NCBI GenBank assembly: GCA_023426345.1
Contig: JAFAAX010000158.1
Span: 1 to 13,767 of the forward strand
Source of the DNA: Actinomycetes bacterium
GTDB lineage: Bacteria > Actinomycetota > Actinomycetes > Actinomycetales > Actinomycetaceae
DNA: 13,767 nt
Reading direction: 5' to 3'
The position numbers and the translations under genes were made by a program. This document shows, in pieces, positions 1-6,844 of the stretch (position 1 is the first letter of the stretch; each line of letters opens with the position of its first letter). The notes below the pieces were generated by a model that ran no database searches, was not told the DNA's origin, and saw only the letters and a list, made by a program, of their open reading frames with translations.

Positions 1-264
1 CTCCACAGGGGCATCCTCCAGTCCCATCGGATCGGGGCCCAGAACGCGCCCCATCTCGGCGTCGAACAGTCGGCCGGACTGCAGGGCCGAGGCGTCGGCC
101 CGGGCGCGCGCCCGGGCGACTCGGCGCGCCCAGGCCTCCCGGGCCTCCCCCGGGTCCGGGCGCAGCGGCGGAGGGTCGCCTCCTCCCGGTGCCAGCCGTG
201 GGGCCAGATCCGCCAGGATGTGGCGCAGCTCGGGGCTGTAGCGGTCCTCCCAGGGGTCAGGCAT
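1..264 (-). CDS. N-terminal fragment of a probable alpha/beta-hydrolase-type protein (runs off the left edge)
   Basis: An open frame reads without a stop from an ATG at 264-262 to the window edge, giving 88 residues that begin MPDPWEDRYSPELRHILADL. The ATG lies inside the last codons of the LacI-family gene upstream (8-base overlap), so the two genes are very probably co-transcribed and translationally coupled. The visible part is a charged, helical leader with a central Arg/Ala-rich stretch and a Pro/Asp-rich linker. Such leaders precede the catalytic domain in many actinobacterial alpha/beta hydrolases and lipase/esterases. No catalytic motif is in view, so the family is only a guess. If it is a hydrolase, its placement behind a sugar-type regulator suggests removal of acyl groups from a substrate. 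The existence of the gene is well supported; the function is not. Confidence 0.6.
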   Translation of the reverse strand, partial: MPDPWEDRYSPELRHILADLAPRLAPGGGDPPPLRPDPGEAREAWARRVARARARADASALQSGRLFDAEMGRVLGPDPMGLEDAPVE

Positions 265-1645
265 GTGCGGCCTCCTCGGATGCCGTGGCCGTTCCGGTCC
301 CCGGCGCCCCGGTGCCGGGGACGCCTGTTCTCCGCGGCGCTTCCGTCCGCCCCGGCGGCGGGGCCGGTTCCGTCGGGGGCCGCGTCGAGGCGCGCACGAC
401 CAGTTCGGGGACCAGGCACGTGCGGGAGACGGGGCCGTCCGGACCGGTGAGCAGGCGGTCGAGGGCTTCCACCGCGGCCGTCCCCGTCGCCTCGAAGGGC
501 TGGCGCACGGTCGTGAGGCCCGCCAGGGCGGCCGCGTCGCCGTCGTCGTAGCCGACCACCGCCACGTCCTCGGGCACGCGGAGCCCCCGCTCTCGCAGGC
601 CGGCGAGGAAGCCCAGGGCCGGCGCGTCGTGGATCGCGATGACGGCGTCGGGCAGATCCGTCGCGTCAAGGGCCAGGGCGGCCGCGCGGCCGCCCTCGTA
701 CGTGTCCGGGGCGGGCAGCCACGCAGGCGAGCCGCGGAACCCCGCCGCGCGCAGGCCCTCGGTGAGGCCGCGGAGGCGCCGCTCGCCGCTGGTGACGTAG
801 CGGGACTCGGGGGGCAGGGGGGACACCCACATCGGTCGCTGGACGCCGGCGCGCATGAGGTGGCCGGCGATGAGGCGCCCGCCGGCCTCGTCATCGACGA
901 CCACGCTGGTCCAGCGGTCCGTCGGGCAGTCCACGACGACGGTGGCGATGCGGCGGGAGGTGAGGACCTGGGCCAGGTGATCGGTGGGCTCGGCGCCCAT
1001 GATCACCGCCCCGCCGATGCGCGTGCCCACCCCCAACCGGTCGATCGCCAGGGCCCCGTCCGCCGACACCGCCTCCGCCACCACGACGTCGAGGTGACGC
1101 TCGCGGGCCGCCGGCATGATGCCGGTCAGGCGGCGCAGGTAGGAGGGATGCAGGCTGAACGGCGCGACGACGGCGATCGCGAGGCTGCGTCCGGCGGAGT
1201 GCGCGCGCCCGCGACCCCGCGGGGTGAACCCCAACTGGTCAGCGGACTCCAGGACGCGCCTCCGCGTGTCCTCGGCGACGCGGTCGGGCCGGTTGAGCGC
1301 GTGGGACACGGTGGAGATCGACACGCCCGCGCGGGCCGCGACCTCGTAGATCGTGACCGCGGGGTCCGCCGGGGCGGGCGCCTCGGACCCGGTGGAGGGG
1401 TCCGGCTCGCCGGGTTGCGCCCTCGGAATGGGCTCGGCGCGCGCCGGGGACGGGTCCGTCGGCGCCGCTTGGTCGGGCACGCCGGGCGCCGGGGACGGGG
1501 CGGGCTCACGGGGCGCGGTCTGCGAGGCCGATCCGCCAGGCTCCGCGGCCGCGTCCGTCGCGGGCGCCGACGAACGTGACCGGGCCGATGAGCGCGACGG
1601 GGCGGGCGGGGCCGCCCTCGTCGATGTCCTCTTCCTCGGTGACAT
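257..1645 (-). CDS. LacI-family transcriptional regulator with long low-complexity tails
   Basis: The product is 462 residues from the ATG at 1645. Residues from about 97 form a canonical LacI DNA-binding head: VTIYEVAARAGVSISTVSHA, then NRPDRVAEDTRRRV and a hinge near LGFTPRGRG. A periplasmic-binding-protein-like effector domain follows, with LTGIMPAA, AVVGYDDGDAAALAGLTTVR and QPFEATGTAAVEAL. Ordinary LacI proteins are about 340 residues; here about 95 Ala/Pro/Ser-rich residues precede the head and about 35 Pro/Gly/Thr-rich residues follow the sensor. The start is uncertain. No good Shine-Dalgarno sequence lies at normal distance, and an in-frame GTG at about codon 56 is a weak alternative. 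The gene is divergent from the sugar-porter gene at 1744 and overlaps the next gene downstream. It probably represses both transcripts until a sugar effector binds. The family call is firm; the effector is unknown. Confidence 0.93.
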   Translation of the reverse strand: MSPRKRTSTRAAPPAPSRSSARSRSSAPATDAAAEPGGSASQTAPREPAPSPAPGVPDQAAPTDPSPARAEPIPRAQPGEPDPSTGSEAPAPADPAVTIYEVAARAGVSISTVSHALNRPDRVAEDTRRRVLESADQLGFTPRGRGRAHSAGRSLAIAVVAPFSLHPSYLRRLTGIMPAARERHLDVVVAEAVSADGALAIDRLGVGTRIGGAVIMGAEPTDHLAQVLTSRRIATVVVDCPTDRWTSVVVDDEAGGRLIAGHLMRAGVQRPMWVSPLPPESRYVTSGERRLRGLTEGLRAAGFRGSPAWLPAPDTYEGGRAAALALDATDLPDAVIAIHDAPALGFLAGLRERGLRVPEDVAVVGYDDGDAAALAGLTTVRQPFEATGTAAVEALDRLLTGPDGPVSRTCLVPELVVRASTRPPTEPAPPPGRTEAPRRTGVPGTGAPGTGTATASEEAAHA

Positions 1646-1664
1646 GGGAACATCGTGACCCCCA

Positions 1665-1693
1665 TGTACAACTTTGTAAAGTCGGGTGTACTT
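1665..1693 (+). promoter_or_regulatory. Candidate promoter of the sugar-porter gene
   Basis: TGTACA (1665-1670) and TGTACT (1688-1693) are 17 bases apart, an acceptable -35/-10 pair for a housekeeping sigma factor. The -35 overlaps the palindromes, so a bound repressor would block it. The match to consensus is partial. Confidence 0.3.
1667..1682. promoter_or_regulatory. Two overlapping palindromes, probable LacI-family operator
   Basis: TACAACTTTGTA (1667-1678) has perfect 5-bp arms around CT. ACTTTGTAAAGT (1671-1682) has perfect 5-bp arms around GT and overlaps the first by eight bases. They lie in the AT-rich divergent gap between the regulator and the transporter it probably controls, where a LacI-type operator is expected. 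Neither palindrome has the CG centre typical of LacI sites, so the assignment is by position and symmetry only. Confidence 0.45.
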
Positions 1694-1743
1694 TTTTCTT
1701 CACGACTTCCGTGCGCCGGCGCGCACCGGACGATGGGGGACAG

Positions 1744-3069
1744 ATGACGACGACGTCAGGACCGCAGGGCAGGCCGGTCGCAGGGGAGGACCCTCCGGAG
1801 GCGGAGGCCATGGACGCCCAATTGCTGGACGGATCGTACGAGGGGCCCGTGCGGATCCGCGGGCCGCTGCGCACGCTCCTTCTGTGGATGGTCCCGGCGT
1901 TCATGGCGTTCTGGATCACCGGCGGGGCGATCACCTCGATCCTGCTGGGATTGCAGGTCTACGACCTGGACCCGGCGCGCAAGGTCCAGAACCTGGCGGT
2001 CATGACGACGATCACGGGGGTGCTCAGCCTGGCGGCGCAACCACTGGCCGGGATGATGTCGGACCGCACGCGCTCCCGCTTCGGGCGGCGCACGCCCTGG
2101 ATCGTCGGCGGGACGCTGGTGGGGTTGATCGGCGTCTCGATCATGGGCACCCAGCACACGCTGGCGGGGATCACGGCCTGCTGGGTGATCGCCCAACTCG
2201 GATACAACGCGTCGACACCGGCGATCTCGGCCATCATGCCCGACCGCGTCCCCCGGCTGGCGCGGGGGACGTTCTCCGCCTTCACGGGCCTGGGGGCGAT
2301 CGTCGCCGGGCTGCTGGGCAATCTGCTCGGCTCGGCATTCCGCAACGCGATCCCGATCGGGTACGTCGTGGTCGGCAGCATCGTCTTCGTCACCATGACG
2401 GTCTTCTGCGTGGCCAACCCCGACCCGCCCAGCACGGGCCTGCCGCCGGCCGAACCATTGTCCCCGGCGCGACTGCTGCGCGGATTCTGGGTGAATCCCG
2501 TCGCCCACCCCGACTTCGGATGGGTCTTCGCCGGACGGTTCCTGCTCTATCTGGGCTTCAACATGGTCCAGACCTACTCCTTGTACCTGTTGGCGGACTA
2601 CATCGGGCTCGGCCGCGACGGGGCGGCGACTTTCGTCCCCTGGATCACGGTGGCGTCCACGCCGCTGGGGCTGATCGGCCTGCTGGTGTCCGGTCCGCTG
2701 TCGGACCGGCTGGGGCGCCGGAAGATCTTCGTCCTGGCCTCCACGGCGTGCATCGCCATCGCGATGGTGGTGCCGTGGATCTGGCCGACCACGCAGTCCA
2801 TGCTGGTGATGGCCGCCGTCATGGGCCTGGGCTTCGGGGTGTTCCAGTCCGTCGACACGGCCCTGGTCAGCGAGGTCCTGCCCTCCTCCGCGGACTACGG
2901 CAAGGACTTCGGCGTCATCAATCTGGCGGGGTCCATCCCCGGTCTGCTGGTCCCCGGGCTGGCGGCGGTGGTGATCGGGGTCGGAGGGTACGCCATGCTG
3001 TTCCCCGTGGGCATCGTCCTGGCCGGGTTGGCCAGCCTGGCGGTGCTGCCGATCCGGTCGGTGAGGTGA
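1744..3069 (+). CDS. MFS sugar transporter, GPH (glycoside-pentoside-hexuronide):cation symporter-like
   Basis: The product is 441 residues with about 12 hydrophobic membrane segments. Diagnostic is the loop after helix 2, GMMSDRTRSRFGRRTPWI (roughly residues 101-118), the DxTRSRxGRRxPWI signature of GPH-type and sucrose-type sugar porters. A second motif-A copy, GPLSDRLGRRKIF, lies in the C-terminal half, as expected for a duplicated six-helix fold. The start was chosen because GGGGGA lies a few bases before the ATG at 1744; a longer frame upstream would cross the promoter. An internal ATG at 1810, preceded by GGAGGCGGAGG, is a possible alternative start. The gene is divergent from the LacI-family regulator, which probably represses it. 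It should import a glycoside or small sugar with H+ or Na+. The substrate cannot be named because no glycosidase is in view. Confidence 0.88.
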   Translation: MTTTSGPQGRPVAGEDPPEAEAMDAQLLDGSYEGPVRIRGPLRTLLLWMVPAFMAFWITGGAITSILLGLQVYDLDPARKVQNLAVMTTITGVLSLAAQPLAGMMSDRTRSRFGRRTPWIVGGTLVGLIGVSIMGTQHTLAGITACWVIAQLGYNASTPAISAIMPDRVPRLARGTFSAFTGLGAIVAGLLGNLLGSAFRNAIPIGYVVVGSIVFVTMTVFCVANPDPPSTGLPPAEPLSPARLLRGFWVNPVAHPDFGWVFAGRFLLYLGFNMVQTYSLYLLADYIGLGRDGAATFVPWITVASTPLGLIGLLVSGPLSDRLGRRKIFVLASTACIAIAMVVPWIWPTTQSMLVMAAVMGLGFGVFQSVDTALVSEVLPSSADYGKDFGVINLAGSIPGLLVPGLAAVVIGVGGYAMLFPVGIVLAGLASLAVLPIRSVR

Positions 3070-3135
3070 ACCGCGCGTCGGCGTCGCGTCGCGCTGCGCG
3101 GCGGGGCTGGCCGGTCCACCAGAACCGGGCTGCTG

Positions 3136-3179
3136 TTGATAAGTTTATCGACAGCCTCGTGCGTTGATAAACTTATCAA
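3136..3179. promoter_or_regulatory. Twin inverted operator-like sites before the ATPase gene
   Basis: TTGATAAGTTTATCGA (3136-3151) and TTGATAAACTTATCAA (3164-3179) are each near-palindromic: 7-bp arms around two bases, the second perfect and the first with one mismatch. They are also inverted copies of one another, since TTGATAAGTTTATC and GATAAACTTATCAA are exact reverse complements over 14 bp. Centres are 28 bp apart. The second site ends two bases before the GTG start, so a bound protein would cover the transcription start. The sites are strikingly AT-rich against the GC-rich background. The binding protein is unknown; the downstream ATPase, which has a winged helix, is the obvious candidate. 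Confidence 0.75.
3145..3173 (+). promoter_or_regulatory. Candidate leaderless promoter inside the twin operators
   Basis: TAAACT (3168-3173) fits the actinobacterial TANNNT -10 box and lies seven bases before the GTG at 3181, so transcription would start at or next to the start codon. TTATCG (3145-3150), 17 bases upstream, could act as a weak -35. Both elements are parts of the palindromes. Confidence 0.45.
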
Positions 3180-3180
3180 T

Positions 3181-4428
3181 GTGAGAACGCCGCTGGAGTC
3201 ACCCTTCACGCCCGGTTCGGATACGGTGCCGCCGGTATGGGTGGGACGTGCCGGTCACTTGAGCGACTGGCGCGACATCGTCCGCCCTCGCCGGCTGGCA
3301 GGTCTCGCGGAACGAGGGCGCACCCTGCTGGGCGAGGCGGGACTCGGAAAGTCCTCCCTGGTCCGGCGCATCGCCACCGAAGCCCGGGAGGCCGGCGGCT
3401 GGGCGACTCCCCAGCTGCGAATCCCTTCGGGCACCGATCCCCTCAAGCGGGTCGCCTCCGCCCTGCTCGATCTCGCCGACCAGGCGGGCCTGCCCCACGC
3501 TCGGGAACGGCGCATCAAAGATCAGCTCGACCGGGTCGAGGCCATCGCTGCTGGGCCGGTCTCCGTGTCACTCCGTGAGAACACCGGCCCGGAACCCTAC
3601 ACCGCGCTCACGGACCTGCTGGTCGAGATCGGCCGGGTGGCGGCCGGACACCCCGATGCCATGGTGCTCGTCCACATCGACGAGGTCCAGAACATCACGG
3701 ACCAGAACGTGCTCTCCCAGCTGTTGGTCGCGCTGGGCGATGCCCTGGTCCACGAGGAGCCCGCCGTCGCCCCCGGCGGTGTTGAGTTCGAGCGGGCGCT
3801 TCCGATCGCCGTCTACCTCACGGGCCTTCCGGACTTCGCCGCCATGACGAGCGCCCGCACGGGAGCGACCTTCGCCAGGCGATTCCAGACCTCCACACTG
3901 GCTGGCCTCGACGACGAAGACGTCGCGATGGCGCTCCAACCGTTCGTTGCCGACGGGTGGGAGACGGTCGGGGAAGACGGCGCGACTGAACTCGTCACCA
4001 TGGAGCCGGGGGCGCGAGATGCCATTGTGGACTTGGCCCGTGGAGAGCCGTTCCTCTTCCAACTGGCCGGCGAGCGCGCCTGGTATGCGGGCACAGGCAA
4101 CGTCATCACGGCCGGGGAGGTGTTCGCGGGCTGGGAGACGGCGCGCGAAGAGGCGCGATCGCATGTCGAACGGATCCTCGCCCGGCTCCCGAAGCGCGAG
4201 CGCGAGTTCCTTGAGGCCATGGCGGACATGGAGCCCGACGAACGCACTCTCACCCGTATCGCCGACCGATTGGGGTACGCGAAGGCGAGCGATGCCGGCC
4301 CCACGGCTCAGCGGCTGGACTCCCTGCGCGGAATGATCAGCCGCGGTCGGCCGTACTCGTTCCGACACCGGGCCGTGGAGGCCTATCTGACCTCCGACTG
4401 GCCGGACGTCTCTGGCGGGCGCGGGTGA
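3181..4428 (+). CDS. AAA/STAND-like ATP-binding protein with C-terminal winged helix
   Basis: The product is 415 residues from a GTG start. A Walker A motif GEAGLGKS lies at residues 51-58. A Walker B motif follows, AMVLVHIDEVQN, with D167 and E168 as acidic residues. A sensor-like strand AVYLTGLPDF comes near residue 210. The C-terminal 90 residues contain LPKREREFLEAMADM and TLTRIADRLGY, followed by LRGMISRG and FRHRAVEAYL, which resembles the winged helix that ends many orphan archaeal-type ATPases. I chose the GTG at 3181 because it follows the operator and a -10 box at leaderless spacing. A TTG at 3136 in the same frame would translate the operator and is unlikely; the ATG at 3179 is followed at once by a stop. 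The gene stands alone. Its job is unknown; autoregulation, toxin-like, defence or stress roles are all possible. Confidence 0.85.
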   Translation: MRTPLESPFTPGSDTVPPVWVGRAGHLSDWRDIVRPRRLAGLAERGRTLLGEAGLGKSSLVRRIATEAREAGGWATPQLRIPSGTDPLKRVASALLDLADQAGLPHARERRIKDQLDRVEAIAAGPVSVSLRENTGPEPYTALTDLLVEIGRVAAGHPDAMVLVHIDEVQNITDQNVLSQLLVALGDALVHEEPAVAPGGVEFERALPIAVYLTGLPDFAAMTSARTGATFARRFQTSTLAGLDDEDVAMALQPFVADGWETVGEDGATELVTMEPGARDAIVDLARGEPFLFQLAGERAWYAGTGNVITAGEVFAGWETAREEARSHVERILARLPKREREFLEAMADMEPDERTLTRIADRLGYAKASDAGPTAQRLDSLRGMISRGRPYSFRHRAVEAYLTSDWPDVSGGRG

Positions 4429-4429
4429 G

Positions 4430-4452
4430 CCGCGCCGAGCCGGATGGCGCGG
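4430..4452 (+). terminator. Candidate terminator hairpin after the ATPase gene
   Basis: CCGCGCC (4430-4436) and GGCGCGG (4446-4452) form a perfect 7-bp stem with a 9-base loop, starting two bases after the ATPase stop. There is no T-run, which is common in actinobacterial terminators but lowers certainty. Confidence 0.4.
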
Positions 4453-4583
4453 GGCACCGGCAAAGGGTTCCGACCGAGTCGCGCGGAGGCGGATCGGGAG
4501 GACCGGGGCGCCCTCGTCCGGGGCCGTGTGCCGATGTCGTTTCCAGGCGGTGGACCTCGGCGACGTCCTCCTCGCGCCATGGA

Positions 4584-4589
4584 TAGTCT
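4584..4589 (+). promoter_or_regulatory. -10 box for a leaderless transcript of the SGNH hydrolase gene
   Basis: TAGTCT fits TANNNT and lies six bases before the GTG at 4596, with no Shine-Dalgarno sequence between. This supports that GTG over the internal ATG at 4623. No convincing -35 is visible. Confidence 0.45.
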
Positions 4590-4595
4590 GAACCC

Positions 4596-5313
4596 GTGTC
4601 CGGACTTCGACGTGCGCTGGTGATGGCGGAAGGGCTCTGGGTGCAGAGGACGGTGACGCTGGATCCGGAGCCGCCGGGCGAGCGCCGCGGCGTGGCGCCG
4701 TGGGGCGAGGGAACCGGCGAGGCGCTGTCGCTCGCGTCCGTCGGCGACTCGCTGATCGCCGGCTGCGGGGTGGCCGACCAGTCGGAGGCGCTGACGCCTC
4801 GGATCGCCCGCCACTTGGCCGAGCAGTGCGGGGCTCCCGTCCAGTGGCAGGCCCACGGCCAGCTGGGCGCCACCATGCGGCGGGTGCGCTACCGCCTGCT
4901 GCCCGAAGCGGCGGAGTCGGCCCGCGGCGCCGACGTCCTGTTCGTGTGCGCGGGCAGCAACGACGTGATGGCGGGCCGCACGGGAGGAATGGGCGGATGA
5001 CCTGGAGGCGGTGCTCGACGCCGCCCGGGGACTGGCCGGCCGCATCGTCGTGTGCAGCGCCGGCCAGCCCTCCCGCAGCCCCGCCGTTCCGCACCTGCTG
5101 CGTGAGGAGCTGCGGCACCGCATCGACGCGCAGACGGCGATGTCCCGGCAGATCTGCGCCGAGCGGGGCGTCGACTACGTCGACGTCGCGCACGCCGACC
5201 TCTGCGAGGGGTTCTGGGCCGGGGACCGCTTCCATCCGAGCGCCGCCGGGTACGAGTTGGCGGCCCGGCTGGTGGCCGCCGCGATGAGCGGCGAGGCGCC
5301 AGTGGCGGCGTGA
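4596..5313 (+). pseudogene. SGNH/GDSL-type esterase interrupted by one frameshift
   Basis: Two adjacent frames together encode one SGNH hydrolase of about 238 residues. Frame one (4596-5000) has block I ASVGDSLIAG with the nucleophile Ser52, the block II region HGQLGATM, and block III AGSNDVM at about residues 119-125. It then stops at TGA 4998-5000. The other frame continues from about 4981 (REEWADDLEAVLDAARGLAG) to 5313 and carries block V GDRFHPSAAGYE, with the catalytic Asp at 5224 and His at 5233. All catalytic residues are therefore preserved across a shift equal to one extra base (or two missing bases) near 4977-4990. Members of this family remove acyl groups from lipids or carbohydrates; no signal peptide is visible. 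It may be a recent pseudogene, a sequencing indel or, less likely, recoding. No mononucleotide slippery run is present at the site. Confidence 0.78.
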
Positions 5314-5344
5314 GGAACCGTTCGCGCCCGTCGACGTGCGGAGA

Positions 5345-5377
5345 GCGGAGGACAGCTGCGACCTCGGTGTCTTCCGC
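5345..5377 (+). terminator. Candidate terminator hairpin after the SGNH hydrolase gene
   Basis: GCGGAGGACA (5345-5354) pairs with TGTCTTCCGC (5368-5377) in a 10-bp stem with one G-U pair and a 13-base loop, about 30 bases after the stop at 5313. It has no T-run. The rest of the 175-base gap up to 5488 shows nothing further that I recognise except the -10-like box at its end. Confidence 0.45.
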
Positions 5378-5475
5378 AGGCGGAGCGCCGGTGAGTTGTC
5401 GGGGTCGGGCAGGGCCGGCGGGGGAAGCCCGGGGACTGGCGCCCGAGGTGTCTGTGAGGATGTGAGGGGATGAGC

Positions 5476-5481
5476 CAGAAT
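5476..5481 (+). promoter_or_regulatory. Possible -10 box for a leaderless arfB transcript
   Basis: CAGAAT lies seven bases before the arfB ATG, with no Shine-Dalgarno sequence between. It matches ANNNT but has C instead of T at the first position, so the support is modest. Confidence 0.3.
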
Positions 5482-5488
5482 CGACCCC

Positions 5489-5929
5489 ATGGATGATCTG
5501 CGCGTCTCTCCCGGGCCGGGCGCCCCGCGCGGCCTCATCGTGCCTGCCGTGGAGCTGATCGAGCGGTTCTCCCACTCCTCCGGGCCCGGCGGGCAGGGCG
5601 TGAACACCGCGGACTCGCGCGTCCAGCTGAGCCTGGATCTGGCCGTGACGACCGCGCTGGACGAGGCCCAGCGAGCGCGCGCCCTCGACCGGTTGGCGAA
5701 CCGGCTGTCGGGGACGGTCCTGGTCGTCGACGCCTCCGAGCAGCGCTCGCAGTACCGCAACCGCCAGGCGGCGCGCCAGCGTCTGGGTGAGCTGCTGCGG
5801 TGGGCGGTCATGCCGCCGGTGCCGCGCCGGGCGACCAAACCGACCAGGGCCTCGCGGCAACGCCGGCTCGCGGCCAAGCGGTGGCGTTCGGAGATCAAGG
5901 CGAACCGGCGGCGCCCGAGCGGGGAGTGA
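5489..5929 (+). CDS. arfB: ArfB/YaeJ-type peptidyl-tRNA hydrolase (alternative ribosome rescue)
   Basis: The product is 146 residues, the usual size for ArfB. Near the N-terminus it has SHSSGPGGQGVNTADSRVQL, with GGQ at residues 34-36, the catalytic loop of class I release factors. It lacks the codon-recognition domains of a full release factor. The C-terminal third is a strongly basic tail (RRATKPTRASRQRRLAAKRW), which in this family binds the empty mRNA channel of stalled ribosomes. The protein should release nascent chains from ribosomes stalled without a stop codon, in the cytoplasm. The ATG at 5489 has no Shine-Dalgarno sequence but a -10-like box seven bases upstream. The gene is single and convergent with the nucleoside phosphorylase operon. 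Confidence 0.93.
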   Translation: MDDLRVSPGPGAPRGLIVPAVELIERFSHSSGPGGQGVNTADSRVQLSLDLAVTTALDEAQRARALDRLANRLSGTVLVVDASEQRSQYRNRQAARQRLGELLRWAVMPPVPRRATKPTRASRQRRLAAKRWRSEIKANRRRPSGE

Positions 5930-5963
5930 TCGCGCTCGCGGGGCTGCCCGATTGGGAGACGGC

Positions 5964-6006
5964 GTCGCCCTCGTCGGTCCTGGCAATCAGGATCGACGAG
6001 GGCGGC
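5964..6006. terminator. Long hairpin, probable bidirectional terminator
   Basis: GCCCTCGTCGGTCCTG (5967-5982) pairs with CAGGATCGACGAGGGC (5988-6003) around a GCAAT loop. All 16 pairs hold, with one G-U, and three further pairs extend the stem to 5964/6006. It lies 35 bases after arfB and about 100 bases after the convergent nucleoside phosphorylase gene, so it could end both transcripts. There is no T-run on either side. Confidence 0.65.
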
Positions 6007-6109
6007 CCCGTGGTTCGTCGCGACGACAGGGTGAGCGCCGGTCGGTGGTGAGCCAGCGCGGCGATGCCCCCGGCGATCCCGGTGCTGCCGGTCTGGACGT
6101 CACGCGGTC

Positions 6110-6844
6110 TCAGCCGAGGCAGGCCTCCAGCACCAACGACGCGCTGGCGAGGTGTCGCTCGCGGTACGCCTCATCGGAGGCCCAGGAGTCGTTGGACCGG
6201 GTGACGTGCGTGACCAGCGCGTTGGCGACTGGCACGTGGTACAGGGATCCCAGGACGTACAGGACAGCGGTCTCCATCTCACAATTGAGGATGCCCCGGG
6301 CCGTCATGTAGTCGAACAACTCGCGGTTGTCCAGAGCGCCGGGAATCGCGGGCCGCCGGGCCTGGCCGATGTAGTAGCCCTCGCTGGTGAAGCCGATTCC
6401 CCGGTGGGTGGTCAGACCGCCTTCACGCAGATGCGCGTCCAGCGTCATGAGCAGCTCCGGATCGGCGACGGCGGGGAACGTGTCGGGCACATAGGAGCTC
6501 ATCATTCCGCTGCTCCGCACCATCCCCGTGTTGAGGATGATGTCGCCGACGTCGATCCCCTCCCGCCATGCGCCGCAGCCGCCGCACCGGACGATCCGTC
6601 GGGCGCCGTTCTCAATGAGCTCGGTCACGCAGATCTCGGTCGCCCCGGATCCCATGCCCGTCGAGCACACGGACGCGGTGTGCCCCCGGTACTGGCCGAT
6701 GACGAGCTTCAACTCGCGGTTGTCGGTGACCAGGCGCGTCTCCTCCAGCAGCGTCCCGACCAGATCGACTCGCCCGGGATCTCCCACGACGATCGTCAGG
6801 TCGCCCAGCTCGCCGGGATTCAGGCCCTTCAGATGCGTGCTCAT
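6110..6844 (-). CDS. Nucleoside phosphorylase (PNP/UDP family 1)
   Basis: The product is 244 residues, normal for the hexameric PNP/uridine phosphorylase family. GDPGR at residues 21-25 is the phosphate-binding loop. STGMGSGATE (61-70) and RCGGCGAW (86-93) correspond to the STGMG and R-x-G-T-C-G segments. EMET (189-192) gives the Glu-Met-Glu ribose-binding motif. THVTRSND (212-219) lies where base specificity is set and matches neither the classical purine SD motif nor the uridine phosphorylase NRTQ exactly, so base preference is open. The enzyme cleaves a nucleoside with phosphate to a free base and ribose-1-phosphate in the cytoplasm. Its ATG overlaps the stop of the MFS gene upstream by four bases (ATGA), so transport and phosphorolysis are coupled. 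It is the last gene of the minus-strand operon. Confidence 0.9.
   Translation of the reverse strand: MSTHLKGLNPGELGDLTIVVGDPGRVDLVGTLLEETRLVTDNRELKLVIGQYRGHTASVCSTGMGSGATEICVTELIENGARRIVRCGGCGAWREGIDVGDIILNTGMVRSSGMMSSYVPDTFPAVADPELLMTLDAHLREGGLTTHRGIGFTSEGYYIGQARRPAIPGALDNRELFDYMTARGILNCEMETAVLYVLGSLYHVPVANALVTHVTRSNDSWASDEAYRERHLASASLVLEACLG

Noticed and set aside
263..1579. A 438-residue plus-strand frame across the LacI gene
   Set aside because: Antisense shadow of the regulator; low-complexity Arg/Gly content and no domain.
3071..3101. CCGCGC...GCGCGG inverted repeat after the sugar-porter gene as a terminator
   Set aside because: Only six base pairs with a 19-base loop in GC-rich repetitive sequence; not distinguishable from chance.
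3136..3180. TTG start at 3136 adding 15 residues to the ATPase
   Set aside because: The added residues would be encoded by the operator palindromes, and the GTG at 3181 fits a leaderless start.
3568..5898. A 776-residue open frame on the minus strand
   Set aside because: It lies antisense to the ATPase, SGNH hydrolase and arfB genes, which all have clear family motifs. Its translation is Arg/Pro/Ala-rich with no recognisable domain, as expected for a GC-rich shadow frame.
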